Source: Zygnema circumcarinatum (Eukaryota; Streptophyta; Zygnematophyceae; Zygnematales; Zygnemataceae). Taken from it: a stretch of DNA of 33,105 nucleotides. Below are positions 32,803 to 33,105 of the stretch, in pieces. Position 1 is the first letter of the stretch; each line of letters opens with the position of its first letter. The position numbers and the translations under genes were made by a program. A model generated the notes under the pieces. It was not told the origin of the DNA. It saw nothing but the letters and a program-made list of their open reading frames with translations, and did no database searches. The DNA is taken from assembly GCA_037447605.1 (NCBI GenBank), contig CM074817.1:912862-945966 (forward strand), read 5' to 3'.

Positions 32803-33030
32803 TCATGAGCACTTGCTGACTAGTGGCACGCATATTTGAGGGGCGGCAGAAGCCGCCATGAGTTTGCCCAGGAGCTTGGACGTACAGGCCACCCTCATAT
32901 ACTTTTTGAACGTCTCCCTTTTGGGGTAGCAAGTCTTGAGATTCACGCAGCTGTCCGCCTTCTTCAGCGTCACAAGCTTCCCTTTGCAGCCGGTCTTCAC
33001 TCCGCCCAAGTCCAGCGCTTCAAGGCACAC
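32803..33030 (-). CDS. Gene D: last exon of a cysteine-rich protein, cut by the window end
   Basis: A 75-codon exon ends in TGA at 32803-32805 and begins at an acceptor (CTGCAG) at 33031-33036 that is preceded by a long pyrimidine tract on the minus strand, as expected of an intron 3' end. It reads VCLEALDLGG, TGCKGKLV, KKADSCVNLKTCYPKR, RVACTSKLLG, PQICVPLVSKC. Seven cysteines in 75 residues with regular spacing, and no long hydrophobic segment, suggest a secreted or disulfide-stabilised protein. The CKGKLV..KKADSC stretch faintly recalls LysM-type sequence, but not enough to assign it. Upstream exons, including any signal peptide, lie outside the window. It is convergent with COPB2. Confidence 0.5.
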   Translation of the reverse strand: MCLEALDLGGVKTGCKGKLVTLKKADSCVNLKTCYPKRETFKKYMRVACTSKLLGKLMAASAAPQICVPLVSKCS

Positions 33031-33105
33031 CTGCAGGCATGTGGGAGTGAGAGAGGAAATGGGACGGTGAGTGGGAGTGGGGTGAGAGGAGAGGGGAGCG
33101 GAGGG

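Noticed and set aside
32549..32932. 127-codon minus-strand frame
   Set aside because: It overlaps the cysteine-rich exon in another frame, is Trp/Gly/Met-rich with no motif, and lacks splice support.

Overview
This is nuclear DNA from a green-lineage eukaryote, most likely a streptophyte outside the well-studied seed plants (a charophyte alga, bryophyte or lycophyte; the sequence alone does not settle which). The reasons: one gene encodes the plant-type COPI subunit beta'-COP in 24 coding exons with GT-AG introns, and another encodes a CRIB plus RhoGAP protein, an architecture known as the plant ROP GTPase-activating protein family. The DNA is unusually rich in GA/CT microsatellites and in GTAC/GATAC-rich non-coding blocks. 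I see no bacterial, viral or CRISPR-like system, no tRNA or rRNA, and no intact transposon coding region.

Layout: 1-1660 is a GA-rich minisatellite with a unit of about 135 bp. 2195-2680 is a CT-rich tract. Gene A (minus, 3283-4278) is a probable single-exon, 331-residue proline-directed-site-rich protein that I do not recognise, with a CT-rich leader and a G-box-bearing upstream region. 5180-6956 has no gene I can support. Gene B (minus, 6957 to about 12994, N terminus not certain) is a RopGAP with a very large acidic C-terminal extension of about 855 residues containing five tandem repeats of about 58-65 residues. 13000-20430 is a long divergent intergenic region holding two long pure GA arrays, a GC-rich islet that may carry the missing RopGAP exon, clustered CACGTG boxes, a perfect 34-bp palindrome, GTAC/GATAC repeat arrays, telo-boxes and a possible solo LTR. 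Gene C (plus, 20566-31430) is coatomer subunit beta' (COPB2), complete at 906 residues; its ATG is followed at once by an intron, then a 21-nt microexon. Gene D (minus, 32803-33030 and beyond the window) is the last exon of a cysteine-rich protein.

The genes do not form an operon or pathway. COPB2 acts in Golgi-to-ER vesicle coats and RopGAP in polarity signalling. They share a layout feature: genes A and C have CT-rich sense-strand sequence directly before the start codon, and the region upstream of gene B is also CT-rich on its sense strand. COPB2 introns have swollen CT tracts at several acceptors. The most noteworthy items are the repeat-bearing RopGAP extension, the ATG-only coding exon of COPB2, the 34-bp palindrome cluster, the GTAC/CCGTACTAG arrays, and orphan genes A and D.
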